Assembly: GCA_019694435.1 (NCBI GenBank)
Contig: JAIBBZ010000030.1
Location: forward strand, 1-64,000
Length of the DNA stretch: 64,000 nt
Source of the DNA: Pirellulales bacterium
GTDB lineage: Bacteria > Planctomycetota > Planctomycetia > Pirellulales > JAEUIK01
Direction: 5' to 3'
The position numbers and the translations under genes are program-made. Of the stretch, positions 46,450 to 55,906 are shown piece by piece. Positions within the stretch are counted from its first letter, which is position 1; every line of letters starts with the position of its first letter. Under the pieces are notes generated by a model. That model did not search any database. It was not told where the DNA came from and saw nothing but the letters and a program-made list of their open reading frames with translations.

Positions 46450-47322
46450 ATGGCCACTGCCCGCCGCTCTCCGCCCAGTACCGCCGCTTCGTGGCAGCCG
46501 ATTCAGGCCACGATCGATTGGATTGCGCGGTTCGGCGAGCTGCTGCTCAACTGGGTGGCCGCGATCGGCGACGTTTCGGTCTTCATCATGCGGACCTGCG
46601 TCTGGCTGCTCACACGGCTGCCCTGCCGCGAGACATTGCTGCCGAATTTCTACCAGATCGGCGTGCTCAGTCTCCCGGTGATTGCGTTGACGGGCACGTT
46701 CATCGGCATGGTGCTCGCCGTGCAAAGCTACGACCAATTCCGCTTGATCGGCATGGAAACTCGCCTGGGCGCGGTGATCAATCTGACGCTCGTCCGCGAG
46801 CTGGGCCCCGTGCTGGCGGCCACGATGCTCGCTGGGCGCGTCGGCAGCGCGATGGCCGCCGAGTTGGGCACGATGCGAGTCACCGAACAGATCGACGCGC
46901 TGGCCAGCATGGGCGCCAACCCGATCCATTACCTCGTCGTGCCGCGTTTCCTGGGCTGCCTCGTGCTGATCCCGTCGCTGACGATCATGGCCGACTTCAT
47001 GGGCATCGTCGGCGGCTTCTTTTACAGCAGCATCCTCCTGGGGATCGACTCGCACCACTATTGGAGCAACACGCACAAGCTGGTCGGCGTGTTCGACCTG
47101 TTTGCCGGCGTATTCAAGAGCCTGTCGTTCGGGGCGGCCATTGCCCTGATCAGTTGCCACCGGGGCTTCAATTGCGATCCGGGCGCCGAAGGCGTGGGCC
47201 GTGCCGCGACCGGCGCATTCGTCTATTCGTTCGTCGTCATCCTGCTGTTGGACCTGGGTCTGGGCATCCTCCTGAACGGCATTTACTACACGCTGTGGCC
47301 CGAGGCCGGCAAACTGATCTGA
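46450..47322 (+). CDS. mlaE: MlaE-family ABC permease (MCE lipid transport)
   Basis: 290 residues from ATG 46450. This is the inner-membrane permease of an MCE/Mla-type phospholipid transporter. Five or so membrane helices are visible. The family signature is strong: [18 protein letters not shown], then [40 protein letters not shown] and [11 protein letters not shown]. The C-terminal part ([20 protein letters not shown]) is also typical. An N-terminal amphipathic segment precedes the first helix. It is followed by the ATPase gene after 24 bases, so the two should be co-transcribed. The 227 bases before it contain the clpC terminator and no gene. Confidence 0.94.
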   Translation: MATARRSPPSTAASWQPIQATIDWIARFGELLLNWVAAIGDVSVFIMRTCVWLLTRLPCRETLLPNFYQIGVLSLPVIALTGTFIGMVLAVQSYDQFRLIGMETRLGAVINLTLVRELGPVLAATMLAGRVGSAMAAELGTMRVTEQIDALASMGANPIHYLVVPRFLGCLVLIPSLTIMADFMGIVGGFFYSSILLGIDSHHYWSNTHKLVGVFDLFAGVFKSLSFGAAIALISCHRGFNCDPGAEGVGRAATGAFVYSFVVILLLDLGLGILLNGIYYTLWPEAGKLI

Positions 47323-47346
47323 ACCGGTCCTCCAGGGCACTTCGCC

Positions 47347-48192
47347 ATGCACACACCGCACTCAACCGACGAACGCCCACTCGTGGAAATCCGCGATCTG
47401 CATGTCACGTTTGGACGGCAGCCGGTGCTGCGCAAGATTGACCTGGGGATTCCGCGCGGACAGACCTTGGCGGTCATCGGCGAGAGCGGCTGCGGCAAGA
47501 CCGTGCTGATGAAGACGATCATCGGCCTGGTGCGACCGACGTCCGGCGAGGTGTTGTTCGACGGACGCAATCTGAACCGCTTGGCCGATCGCGAACTCAC
47601 CGAGCAGCGCATGCGCTTCGGCTTCGTGTTCCAGGGCGCGGCGCTGTTCGACAGCATGAGCGTGGCACAGAACGTCGCCTTTCCGTTGCGCCAACACACC
47701 TCGAAGAGCGATCGCCAGATCAGCGAGGTCGTCAATTCCCGGCTGACCGAGGTGGGCCTGCCGCTCGCTGTGCGCAACAAGAAGCCGGCCGAGTTGTCCG
47801 GCGGCATGCGCAAACGCGTGGGCCTGGCCCGCGCGCTGGTGCTCGAGCCCGAGATCATTCTCTACGATGAGCCGACGACGGGGCTCGACCCGATCATGAG
47901 CGACGTCATCAACGAGCTGATGATCCGCACGAAAGAAAACAACCCGGTGACGAGCGTGATCGTAACGCACGACATGCACTCGGCCCGCAAGGTGGCTGAC
48001 CGGATTGTCATGCTGTACCCGCTGGCACGGCTGCGCCCGGACGAGTCGCAGGTGATCTTTGACGATCGCCCGCGCGAAATCGATCGCGCCGCGGACCGGC
48101 GCGTCGGGCAGTTTGTACGAGGTGAAGCCGGCGAGCGATTGATGGAAATGAGCGAGAGCCAAATGCAATCCCTGGAGCAGGTCGGCACCTGA
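47347..48192 (+). CDS. mlaF: MlaF-family ABC ATPase (MCE lipid transport)
   Basis: 281 residues from ATG 47347. This is the ATP-hydrolysing subunit of the MCE transporter. Walker A is VIGESGCGKTVLMKTIIG, the Q-loop lies in GFVFQGAALFDSMSVAQNV, the ABC signature is ELSGGMRKRVGLARAL, Walker B is IILYDEPTTGLDP, and the switch His is in VIVTHDMHSA. The FQGAALFDSMSVAQNVAFPL segment is specific to MlaF-type ATPases. The C-terminal extension (about 245-281) is longer than in E. coli MlaF and rich in Glu, Met and Gln. It directly follows mlaE. Confidence 0.94.
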   Translation: MHTPHSTDERPLVEIRDLHVTFGRQPVLRKIDLGIPRGQTLAVIGESGCGKTVLMKTIIGLVRPTSGEVLFDGRNLNRLADRELTEQRMRFGFVFQGAALFDSMSVAQNVAFPLRQHTSKSDRQISEVVNSRLTEVGLPLAVRNKKPAELSGGMRKRVGLARALVLEPEIILYDEPTTGLDPIMSDVINELMIRTKENNPVTSVIVTHDMHSARKVADRIVMLYPLARLRPDESQVIFDDRPREIDRAADRRVGQFVRGEAGERLMEMSESQMQSLEQVGT

Positions 48193-48299
48193 ATGCACGC
48201 TTCCCTGGCGCCGGCATTGCTGTCAGCGCATCGGGGAGACACGGGTCATGGCAGCGGGCGCGATCCCGCCGCCCCTGGGCCGCGTAGAATCGAATAGTC

Positions 48300-49376
48300 A
48301 TGGATGATCGCGTCGTACAATTTCGTGTCGGGGTGATGGTGCTCGCCACGTTGGGCATCACGGCGATTCTCGTCGTGTTGCTCGGCGGCCGGCCGACACT
48401 CGGGCTGAGCACGTACCCGATCGTCATGAATTTCCGGCAGGCTCCCGGCGTCACGGCCGATACGCCTGTGCGCAAGAGCGGCATTCTCATCGGCCGCGTC
48501 ACGCGGACCTGGTTCGCCGATGACGGCAGCGTCAACGTCCGCGCCGAGATCTATTCGAACGTCAAGCTGCACGGCAACGACCGGCCGCGCATCACGTCGA
48601 CCTTGCTCGGCGACGGTGCCTTGGAATTCACCGTGGTCGACGACAGCAAGCTGCGCGATCCCAAGCTGAAAGACCAGATCATCCCGCCGAACTCGATCAT
48701 CGCCGGCAGCGTGACCAGCGATCCCTTGGCGGTGTTGGGCAACATCGAAGGCGACCTGACGTCGGCGATTACGTCGATCGCGCGGACCAGCGATCAGATC
48801 GGTCGTCTGGCCGGCGAAGTGGCCGACCTGGTCGAAGGCAATCGCGAGCAGTTCTCACGCGTGGCCGACAAGCTCGAGGTAACGCTGGGCAGCGTCGAAT
48901 CGGCAGCCGGCGGCGCCCGGCAGGTGCTGGGCGACGAAGAGCTCCAGGAAAACCTGCGCGCCACGATCAAGGAATTCCCGGCCGTGCTGCAGGACTTTCG
49001 CGACACGATCAAGCAGGCACAGCAGTCGATCGCCAGCCTCGAACGAAATCTGACCAACTTCGAGGGTCTCACCCGGCCGCTCGGCGAACGGGGCGAAGAA
49101 ATCGTCGGCAACATTCAACAGGCCAGCAGCCGCTTCAACTCGCTGCTCGACGAGCTGACCCAATTCACCCGCTCGATCAGCCAATCGCAGGGCTCGTTGG
49201 GTATGTTGCTGAACGACCAGGACCTGTACCACAACCTGAACCAGGCGGCCGAGAACCTGAATTACGTGCTGCAGGAAACCCGGCCCGTGCTGCGCGATGT
49301 GCGCGTGGTGACCGACCGCGTGGCCCGGGAGGGCGTTCTGCACAGCGAACTGCAGCGCCGTAGCGGCGTAAAATAG
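48300..49376 (+). CDS. mlaD: MlaD-type MCE-domain protein
   Basis: 358 residues from ATG 48300. A single N-terminal membrane helix (about 10-28, VGVMVLATLGITAILVVLL) anchors an MCE domain (about 38-120). Family segments are NFRQAPGVTADTPVRKSGIL, IGRVTRTWFADDGSVNVRAE and LLGDGALEF. A long helical region follows (about 140-340, LEVTLGSVESAAGGARQVL and GEEIVGNIQQASSRFNSLL), probably forming a periplasmic helical barrel or needle. MlaD-type rings carry lipids between the membranes. TAGAAT lies only 10 bases before the start, so it may have its own promoter, 107 bases after mlaF. It is longer than E. coli MlaD (183). Confidence 0.92.
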   Translation: MDDRVVQFRVGVMVLATLGITAILVVLLGGRPTLGLSTYPIVMNFRQAPGVTADTPVRKSGILIGRVTRTWFADDGSVNVRAEIYSNVKLHGNDRPRITSTLLGDGALEFTVVDDSKLRDPKLKDQIIPPNSIIAGSVTSDPLAVLGNIEGDLTSAITSIARTSDQIGRLAGEVADLVEGNREQFSRVADKLEVTLGSVESAAGGARQVLGDEELQENLRATIKEFPAVLQDFRDTIKQAQQSIASLERNLTNFEGLTRPLGERGEEIVGNIQQASSRFNSLLDELTQFTRSISQSQGSLGMLLNDQDLYHNLNQAAENLNYVLQETRPVLRDVRVVTDRVAREGVLHSELQRRSGVK

Positions 49377-49385
49377 CCGCTTAGA

Positions 49386-50126
49386 TTAGTAAGGCGAGCC
49401 CGACCGCGGCTGCTGCGGCGTGACCGACGGCGGCGCTGGTACCACGGGTGGCGGAGCGAAATTCCCATTCGGCGCGGCCAGCGGTGCCGTGCCATTGGAC
49501 GGCGCCTGCAGCAGGGGCGCCGGTGCCTGAAGCTGCGGCGCTGCCGGTGGCGGCGAAAGCGCCGGCGGCAACAAGCTCCGTGGTCCTGGCGGCACCAATT
49601 GCGGTGGCGCCGGGGCAGGGGCGGGCAAAGGCAGCGTGCCGCTAGGGAGCGGTGCGCCAACCGGCGCGCTCGATGCGGCGCTGGCTCGTGTCACTTGGCG
49701 CAGATTCTCGGCCCGGCCGAGCAATTGATCGCTGGGCACGATGACCTGCGGCACCAATTGATAGTCGAGCACGCGTTCGTCGCGAATCTCCCAAGGCACG
49801 AGGTTCTCGCTGACGAACTCGGCCACCGGGTATTCGTACCAGGGAGTCTTGATCGGCTGCTGGACTGTCAGTGTTTCATAGCCGTCTTTGACGAGGCGGA
49901 TCTTGCGCGTGCCGTAGTAGATGTAGTCGGTCGCTACCGGCGTGGTGCCGATCTCGTAATCGTCGATGTAGACAAGCGCCCCCGGCGGGTTGCTACGGAC
50001 CGTCAGCCGGCGCTGGACGCAGCCCGGTGCGGCGCAGACCAGGCTGGCAACCGCGAACACCATCGCGCAACGGCCAAGGGCCGGACGTCGAGGGGCGGGC
50101 GGCGACGTAAAACGACGGCTCGTCAT
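49386..50126 (-). CDS. PEGA-domain lipoprotein
   Basis: 246 residues from ATG 50126; longer frames upstream are shadow sequence. The signal ends in a lipobox (FAVASLVCAAPGC). A PEGA domain follows directly (RLTVRSNPPGALVYIDDYEI, then GTTPVATDYIYYGTRKIRLV and KDGYETLTV), a beta-sandwich module common on bacterial surfaces. The C-terminal half (about 150-246) is Pro/Ala-rich and likely unfolded, perhaps spanning the cell wall region. It is convergent with mlaD (9 bases between stops). Function is unknown; PEGA domains bind proteins or peptidoglycan in other systems, so an envelope role is inference. Confidence 0.8.
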   Translation of the reverse strand: MTSRRFTSPPAPRRPALGRCAMVFAVASLVCAAPGCVQRRLTVRSNPPGALVYIDDYEIGTTPVATDYIYYGTRKIRLVKDGYETLTVQQPIKTPWYEYPVAEFVSENLVPWEIRDERVLDYQLVPQVIVPSDQLLGRAENLRQVTRASAASSAPVGAPLPSGTLPLPAPAPAPPQLVPPGPRSLLPPALSPPPAAPQLQAPAPLLQAPSNGTAPLAAPNGNFAPPPVVPAPPSVTPQQPRSGSPY

Positions 50127-50398
50127 GACGCAGGTCGCGTACGGATTTCGGCGGGGCGAATGCCCAAAAAGACAGGCCACGGGCGTTCCCCAGACCAAGC
50201 GGTATACCGCTTGACCGGGACCGTGGGGTGGCGGAGTATAGCGAGCCCCGCGACGGGAACCTAGACCGACCCCGTAAGACGCTCCCCGCGTTGCTATCCC
50301 GCGTTGCGCTGCGGGGCTACAATAGCAGCGATGGCGTGCGCCAGTCGTTGCCCGCAGGGGCATTTTGCGACGACGGCCGTGGCAGTTGGACGTTCGAC

Positions 50399-51694
50399 AT
50401 GCATCAGCCGGCTCCAGAATGGAACCACGGAATCGACTACGCCACGGCGAGCGACATCGGGCTGCGACGCACGAATAACCAAGACTCGCACGTTGTCGTC
50501 CTGGCCGGCACGCCCGAAATCTATGCCCAACGCGGCCATTTGTTCATGGTGGCCGACGGGATGGGCGCACACGCCGCCGGCGAATTGGCCAGCAAGCTGG
50601 CCACGGATAGCGTGCCGCACGCCTACCTGAAACTCGTCGATGCTGCGCCACCCGAGGCGTTGCGTGGTGCCGTCGTCGAGGCCAATCACGAGATTCATGG
50701 CCGTGGCCAGGCCAACGTCGAGTTTCACGGCATGGGCACCACGGCCACGACGCTCGTGTTGCTGCCGCAGGGAGCGCTGGTCGCACACGTGGGCGACAGC
50801 CGCGTGTACCGACTTCGAGAGGACCGGCTCGAGCAGCTCTCGTTCGACCACAGCCTCGTCTGGGAAATGATCGCCAGCGGCCAGATTCCCAAGGACCAGG
50901 TGCCCGCATACGTGCCCAAGAACATCATCACCCGATCGCTGGGCCCCAGCGCCGAGGTGAATGTCGATATCGAGGGGCCGTTCCCCATTCAGTCGGGCGA
51001 CACGTACCTGCTGTGCAGCGATGGCCTGACTGGGCAGGTAAGCGACGAAGAGTTGGGCACGCTGCTGGGATGCCTCTCGCCGAAAGAAGCGGTCCAGGCG
51101 CTGGTCGACCTGGCCAATCTGCGCGGCGGTCCGGACAACATCACGGTGATCGTCGTCCGGGTGATGTCGCTTCCGCCGACCGCCGTCAACGGCTGGCAAG
51201 TTGCCCCTCCCACCAGCACCAAGCGGGCCGCGAGCCAGCAGGTGCCCTTGGCCGTGTGGGTTGCCCTGCCCGCGGCGGCCGTCGCGGCGATCGTGTGCGC
51301 CCTGGCGCAGGCGCCGATTCCCGCGTTCATCGCCTTGGTCGTGGCCGTCGGCCTGGCCATTCTGGCGCTGGTGCGCCGCCTGGACGTGCCCGAGGGCCAG
51401 AGTGTGCCGCTTCCCGAAGGCCGGTACGGAGCCGGCCCGCACCGCACGCAAATCTGCCAACCGAACAATTCGTTCGTCGACAAGCTGCACCAGGTGGTGC
51501 AGCAGCTTCGCGAGGCGGCGCTCGAGGAGAAGTGGGAGGTCGATTGGAGCCGGTTCGACGACTTCCAGGCCCGGGCCTTGGGTGCCGCGGAGAAAAAATC
51601 GTACGGCGAGGCCGTGCGTGAGTTTTCCCACGCGATCAGCTTCATGATGAGCGAACTGCGGCGTCAGCCTCCGCATCAGGGGCTCGCGTCTTAA
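50399..51694 (+). CDS. PP2C-type serine/threonine phosphatase with C-terminal membrane anchor
   Basis: 431 residues from ATG 50399. The PP2C domain covers about 10-265. Motifs: SDIGLRRTNNQDSHVV, FMVADGMGAHAAGELAS (metal Asp/Gly), GMGTTATTLVLL, ALVAHVGDSRVYRLREDRL, LLCSDGLTGQVSDEEL and GGPDNITVIVVRV. All metal-binding Asp residues expected for the family appear present. Two membrane helices (about 285-335, VWVALPAAAVAAIVCALAQA and FIALVVAVGLAILALV) precede a cytoplasmic helical tail of about 95 residues (VDKLHQVVQQLREAALEEKW). Such phosphatases usually oppose Ser/Thr kinases; none is adjacent here. TACAAT lies at 50318. Confidence 0.9.
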   Translation: MHQPAPEWNHGIDYATASDIGLRRTNNQDSHVVVLAGTPEIYAQRGHLFMVADGMGAHAAGELASKLATDSVPHAYLKLVDAAPPEALRGAVVEANHEIHGRGQANVEFHGMGTTATTLVLLPQGALVAHVGDSRVYRLREDRLEQLSFDHSLVWEMIASGQIPKDQVPAYVPKNIITRSLGPSAEVNVDIEGPFPIQSGDTYLLCSDGLTGQVSDEELGTLLGCLSPKEAVQALVDLANLRGGPDNITVIVVRVMSLPPTAVNGWQVAPPTSTKRAASQQVPLAVWVALPAAAVAAIVCALAQAPIPAFIALVVAVGLAILALVRRLDVPEGQSVPLPEGRYGAGPHRTQICQPNNSFVDKLHQVVQQLREAALEEKWEVDWSRFDDFQARALGAAEKKSYGEAVREFSHAISFMMSELRRQPPHQGLAS

Positions 51695-51883
51695 GCCCCT
51701 TTGCGTCGGTGTTGCCGCTTCCGACGACGTACCTTTCGCCAGCATGCTGGCAGAGTCGCTCCTGGCCCGGCTTCCGTCTTGTGGCCGCTTCGCGCCCAGT
51801 GGTAGACTTCCGCCCCCTTCTCCCGTCCGGGTGCCAGCATTCGCCAAGGCGCCGGGGTGGGAGCCCCGGCCGGATGTCGACAC

Positions 51884-51888
51884 GGAGG
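51884..51888 (+). promoter_or_regulatory. Ribosome site deciding a TTG start for the sensor kinase
   Basis: GGAGG stands 7 bases before TTG 51896. The translated product then begins with a short basic segment before the first membrane helix. No other start in the frame has a comparable site, so it fixes the kinase start. Confidence 0.75.
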
Positions 51889-51895
51889 TCGCACG

Positions 51896-53497
51896 TTGCT
51901 GTCTCGTTGGCCCATTCGCAACAAGCTGCTGCTGGGACTGGCCCTCTTGCTGGTCATCGTATCGGTGCTGTCCGGCAGCAGTTTCATCGGCATTTACGCC
52001 TATCGCGACCTGGTCAAGACGATCAACCACCGCGTCTCCGAATTGCCGCTGGCGACCGAGCTGAGCCAACGGGCCGGAGACCTGCGGCTCAGCCTGGCCG
52101 ACTCGAAAGTGCTGCGCGACATGCGCGACGTCAGCGACGGTGAAGAGCCGGCCACCGTGCAATTGGCCCGGACCGACTTCCAGGTGCGGCTGATGGAAGT
52201 GCGCACGGCACTCGATCGCTATGCGCACCAATTGATTCCGCGCGATGCCCCGGCCACGGCCATCGGCGACAGCACACGCGAATGGAACACCGTGCACAAG
52301 ATCGAGCTCACGCTCGACGAAATCGACGAGCTGCAGCGATCGGAGACCTGGGTGCTCGATGCCTCGCAGGCCGGCCGGCTGGACGAGGAATTGCAGCGCC
52401 TGCAGACGCTCTCCTTCGAGCTGCCGGGCTACCTGCATCACAAGTTGTCCGACTACAAGTATGACGTCCGCGCCGCCTACCGCACGTTGATCGTGTTGAC
52501 CTGGGTGGCCACGATTCTGGCGCTGGTGCTGATGGCGCTGTTCGTACACCTGTTCTACCGCTGGGTGTTTCGACCGCTGCGCATCTTGATCAAGGGGTCG
52601 CGGCGCGTGGCCACGGGGCAATTCGGCTATCGCATCCACCTCGACACGCGCGACGAGATGTCGGAGCTGGCCGAGGCCATGAACGCCATGACGACACAGT
52701 TCGAGGCCATTCGCGACGACCTCGACCGCCAGGTGCGCGAGCGCACGCAACAGGTCGTGCGCAGCGAGCAGCTCGCCAGCGTGGGGTTCCTGGCCGCTGG
52801 CGTGGCCCACGAGATCAACAACCCGCTGGCCTCGATCGCGCTGTGTGCCGAGTCGCTCGAAAGCCGCGCGGGCGAATTCCTGGCCGCCGACAACCCCGAG
52901 CGCGAGGTGGTCGGCAAGTACCTACGGATGATTCAAGACGAAGCTTTCCGCTGCAAGGAGATCACCTCGAAGCTGCTCGACTTCTCGCGGATGGGCGATA
53001 TCGAGCGCCAGGACACCGACTTGCGCGAGCTGGTCACCGGCGTGATCGACATGGTGCGCCACCTGGGCAAGTACCAGGACAAACAGCTCACGCTCGTCGA
53101 AGGCCAGTCGGTCGTCGTGGCGGCCAACCCGCAAGAAATCAAGCAGGTCGTCCTCAACCTGCTGACCAATGCCTTGGACAGCGTCGACAAGGGCGGACAA
53201 GTCACCGTCGAAATCAAGGCCGCCAACCGCTTCGCCGAGTTGACCGTGGCCGACAACGGCTGCGGGATGACCCCCGAAGTGCTGAAGCACCTGTTCGAGC
53301 CGTTCTTCACCCGCAAGCGCCAGGGCGAAGGCACGGGCCTGGGGCTCTCGATCTCCTATCGCATCGTGGCCGACCACAACGGTCAGATCGATGCGGCCAG
53401 CGAGGGGCCCGGCCGGGGCTCGCGGCTGCGCGTCAAGCTGCCGCTGGCCATCACGACCAAGCACAAGGAGCTGCGCCATCGCTACCAAGCCGCCTAA
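51896..53497 (+). CDS. Membrane sensor histidine kinase (NtrB/AtoS-like)
   Basis: 533 residues from TTG 51896, set by GGAGG at 51884. Membrane helix 1 (about 10-34, LLLGLALLLVIVSVLSGSSF) is followed by a helical periplasmic domain of about 155 residues. Membrane helix 2 (about 198-222) leads to a HAMP segment (FRPLRILIKGSRRVATGQFG), a coiled coil and HisKA with His305 in AAGVAHEINNPLASIAL. The ATPase motifs are NLLTNALDSVDKGG, DNGCGMTPE, FEPFFTRK and EGTGLGLSIS. The HEINNP box and next-door sigma54 activator mark a NtrB/AtoS-type pair. The sensor domain has no motif I recognise. The response-regulator gene follows immediately. Confidence 0.92.
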   Translation: MLSRWPIRNKLLLGLALLLVIVSVLSGSSFIGIYAYRDLVKTINHRVSELPLATELSQRAGDLRLSLADSKVLRDMRDVSDGEEPATVQLARTDFQVRLMEVRTALDRYAHQLIPRDAPATAIGDSTREWNTVHKIELTLDEIDELQRSETWVLDASQAGRLDEELQRLQTLSFELPGYLHHKLSDYKYDVRAAYRTLIVLTWVATILALVLMALFVHLFYRWVFRPLRILIKGSRRVATGQFGYRIHLDTRDEMSELAEAMNAMTTQFEAIRDDLDRQVRERTQQVVRSEQLASVGFLAAGVAHEINNPLASIALCAESLESRAGEFLAADNPEREVVGKYLRMIQDEAFRCKEITSKLLDFSRMGDIERQDTDLRELVTGVIDMVRHLGKYQDKQLTLVEGQSVVVAANPQEIKQVVLNLLTNALDSVDKGGQVTVEIKAANRFAELTVADNGCGMTPEVLKHLFEPFFTRKRQGEGTGLGLSISYRIVADHNGQIDAASEGPGRGSRLRVKLPLAITTKHKELRHRYQAA

Positions 53498-53507
53498 GAA
53501 ACTCAAG

Positions 53508-54860
53508 GTGCTGTTTGCCGACGATGAAAAGTCGCTGCAGAACCTGATGAGCATCGAGCTGCCTCGCATGGGCCACGAGGTGACCGTGTGCCCCGACGGG
53601 GCTACGGCGATCGCCGCCGTGACGCGCGGCTCATTCGATTGCCTGCTGGTCGACCTCGACATGCCCGGGGCCAACGGCATCGAGGTCATCACCAAGGCCA
53701 AAGAAGCGCAGCCCGAGATCGAGGCCGTGGTGCTCACCGGCAAGTCGTCGCTCGACACGGCCGTGGCCGCCTTGCGCCAGGGCGCCTTCGACTACCTGAC
53801 CAAACCCTGCCGGCTGGTCGAGATCGAATCGCTGCTGAAGCGCGTTTGCGACAAGCGCGAGCTGACCAACAAATGCCGCGCCCTCAAGCGCCAAGTCGAA
53901 CGCATCAGCGGCCGTTCCGAGTTGATCGGCGGCAGCCGGGCCATGCAGCAGGTCCGCGAGCTGATCGCCAAGGTCGCGCCCACCGCCTCGACAGTGCTCG
54001 TCCGCGGCGAGACAGGAACCGGCAAGGAACTCGTCGCCCGCGCCGTCCACGACCAAAGCCCCCGGGCCGAGGCACCCTACGTGGCCATCAATTGCGGTGC
54101 GCTGCCCGAGGCCTTGATCGAGAGCGAGCTGTTCGGTCACCGCAAGGGCGCGTTTACCGGGGCCGACGAGCACCGCGTGGGTATGTTCGAGGTGGCCAAC
54201 GGCGGCACGCTGTTTCTCGACGAGATCGGCGAGCTGCCCAAGGCAATGCAGGCCAAGCTGCTGCGGTTCCTGGAAAGCGGCGAAATCCGTCGCGTCGGGG
54301 AGAACCAGTCGTTCACCGTCGACGTGCGCGTGGTGTGCGCCACGAACCGCGACCTGGAAGAGATGGTCGAGGCCGAAGACTTTCGCGAAGACCTGTTGTT
54401 CCGCATCAATACGTTCGAGATCCGCTTGCCCGCCCTGCGCGAACGGGTCGAAGACATTCCAGAACTCGCGACGCACCTGCTGCGGCGGTTCCGGCCGCAG
54501 GCCAGCGCCGGCGAATCGTTTACGCCAGCCGCGCTGCACTTGCTCACGGAGCACGTCTGGCCGGGCAATGTGCGCGAACTGGCCAACGTGGTCGAGCACG
54601 CCGCCATCCTCAGCAGTGCCGGGCCGATCGACGAAGACGACCTGCCGCGCAACTTCGACGCCCGGCGTCTGCGGGTACCCATCCTCCGCGCCGTCCGCCC
54701 GATGTCGCTGCGCGAGATGGAGCTGCAGGCGATTCAACACGCTTTGGAGCGCCATGCCGGCAATAAGCCCAAGGCAGCCGAAGAACTGGGCATCAGCTTG
54801 AAGACGCTGTACAACAAGCTCAACCAGATCGGCACCGGCTCGCTCGAGCAATCGGCCTGA
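53508..54860 (+). CDS. NtrC-family sigma54-dependent response regulator
   Basis: 450 residues from GTG 53508. The receiver domain has the acidic pair in LFADDEKSL and phospho-acceptor Asp49 in LLVDLDMPG, with Lys in YLTKPCRL. The AAA+ domain follows: Walker [15 protein letters not shown], then the sigma54-contact GAFTGA loop at about 214-219 and [15 protein letters not shown]-terminal Fis-type helix-turn-helix reads [20 protein letters not shown]. It should activate sigma54 promoters after phosphorylation by the kinase just upstream. The start is uncertain: an ATC at 53478 has AAGGAG 7 bases upstream and would give [15 protein letters not shown], a more usual receiver N-terminus, overlapping the kinase gene by 20 bases. 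Confidence 0.93.
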   Translation: MLFADDEKSLQNLMSIELPRMGHEVTVCPDGATAIAAVTRGSFDCLLVDLDMPGANGIEVITKAKEAQPEIEAVVLTGKSSLDTAVAALRQGAFDYLTKPCRLVEIESLLKRVCDKRELTNKCRALKRQVERISGRSELIGGSRAMQQVRELIAKVAPTASTVLVRGETGTGKELVARAVHDQSPRAEAPYVAINCGALPEALIESELFGHRKGAFTGADEHRVGMFEVANGGTLFLDEIGELPKAMQAKLLRFLESGEIRRVGENQSFTVDVRVVCATNRDLEEMVEAEDFREDLLFRINTFEIRLPALRERVEDIPELATHLLRRFRPQASAGESFTPAALHLLTEHVWPGNVRELANVVEHAAILSSAGPIDEDDLPRNFDARRLRVPILRAVRPMSLREMELQAIQHALERHAGNKPKAAEELGISLKTLYNKLNQIGTGSLEQSA

Positions 54861-54918
54861 GAGCCCCTTGGCAGGCCCCCTCGCATCGCTCGTTGGCCGG
54901 GTGCCCGGGGGAGGAACG

Positions 54919-55863
54919 ATGATCGTCGAGCGTACGTATCAATCGCTGCCGGGTTGGCTCTTTCTCGTCGTGGTGCTCGTGCTGTTGGCGTTGGCCACGG
55001 CGCTGTTCTACGGCGCCGCCGTCTCGGACGATCCGCCGGGACGCCGGGTGTTCACGGGCATCGTCCTCGTGATCTCCGCGTTGGTGATCTCCGGTGGCTT
55101 TCAGGCGGTCGCGCCGAACGAAGCCCGCGTGCTGCTGTTGTTCGGCAAGTACCAAGGCACGATCAAGCAAGACGGCTTCTGGTGGGTGAACCCGTTTTTC
55201 ACGAAGCGCAAGCTCTCGCTGCGCGTGCGCAATTTCGAGACCGGCCAGCAGGTCACCCCCGAGGTGAAAAGCCCCGAGGGCAAATTGGTCCAGGCCGCGA
55301 AGGTGACGCGGCGGCCGACCAAGGTGAACGACCGCGACGGCAACCCGGTCGAAATCTCGGCGGTGGTGGTCTGGCGCGTGGTCAACACGGCCGAGGCCAC
55401 CTTCGAGGTCGACGACTACGAGGACTTTGTCCATCTGCAGAGCGAATCAGCGCTGCGCACGCTGGCCAGCCGTTACCCTTATGACAGCATCGACGATGAG
55501 TTGTCGCTGCGGCGCTCGACGGCGGAAGTTTCCGATCAAATCAAGCTCGAAATCGATGCGCGCCTGCACAAGGCCGGCGTCGAAGTGCTCGAGGCGCGGA
55601 TCAATCACCTCGCCTATGCGCCGGAGATCGCGGCCGCCATGCTCCAGCGGCAGCAGGCCCAGGCGGTCGTCGCCGCGCGCACCAAGATCGTCGAAGGGGC
55701 CGTGACCATGGTCGAGATGGCACTCGACCATCTGGCCGAAAAGAAACTGGTCGAGTTGAAAGGCGATCGGCGCGCCGAGATGGTCAGCAACCTGCTCGTG
55801 GTGCTGTGCGGCGATCGGCATGCGCAGCCGGTGATCAATCTCGGCGGACATTCGCACGAGTGA
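54919..55863 (+). CDS. SPFH/Band 7 membrane protein
   Basis: 314 residues from ATG 54919 with GGGGGAGGA upstream. Two membrane helices (about 11-33 and 45-63, LFLVVVLVLLALATALFYGA and FTGIVLVISALVISGGF) precede the SPFH domain (about 65-250). Typical segments are VAPNEARVLLLFGKYQGTIK, DGFWWVNPFFTKRKLSLRVR, EISAVVVWRVVNTAEATFEV and SESALRTLASRYPYDS. The C-terminal coiled coil (AAMLQRQQAQAVVAARTKIV) is normal. Stomatin/HflK-like proteins organise membrane domains and protease complexes. It starts 58 bases after the response regulator, likely co-transcribed, but a functional link is not shown. Confidence 0.92.
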   Translation: MIVERTYQSLPGWLFLVVVLVLLALATALFYGAAVSDDPPGRRVFTGIVLVISALVISGGFQAVAPNEARVLLLFGKYQGTIKQDGFWWVNPFFTKRKLSLRVRNFETGQQVTPEVKSPEGKLVQAAKVTRRPTKVNDRDGNPVEISAVVVWRVVNTAEATFEVDDYEDFVHLQSESALRTLASRYPYDSIDDELSLRRSTAEVSDQIKLEIDARLHKAGVEVLEARINHLAYAPEIAAAMLQRQQAQAVVAARTKIVEGAVTMVEMALDHLAEKKLVELKGDRRAEMVSNLLVVLCGDRHAQPVINLGGHSHE

Positions 55864-55906
55864 TACGCACCGCAGGCGCCGAGTCAGTCGGTGACCAGCG
55901 GGCAGT

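Noticed and set aside
50294..52810. 838-codon minus-strand frame opposite the PP2C and kinase genes
   Set aside because: No recognisable domain; both plus-strand genes are well supported.
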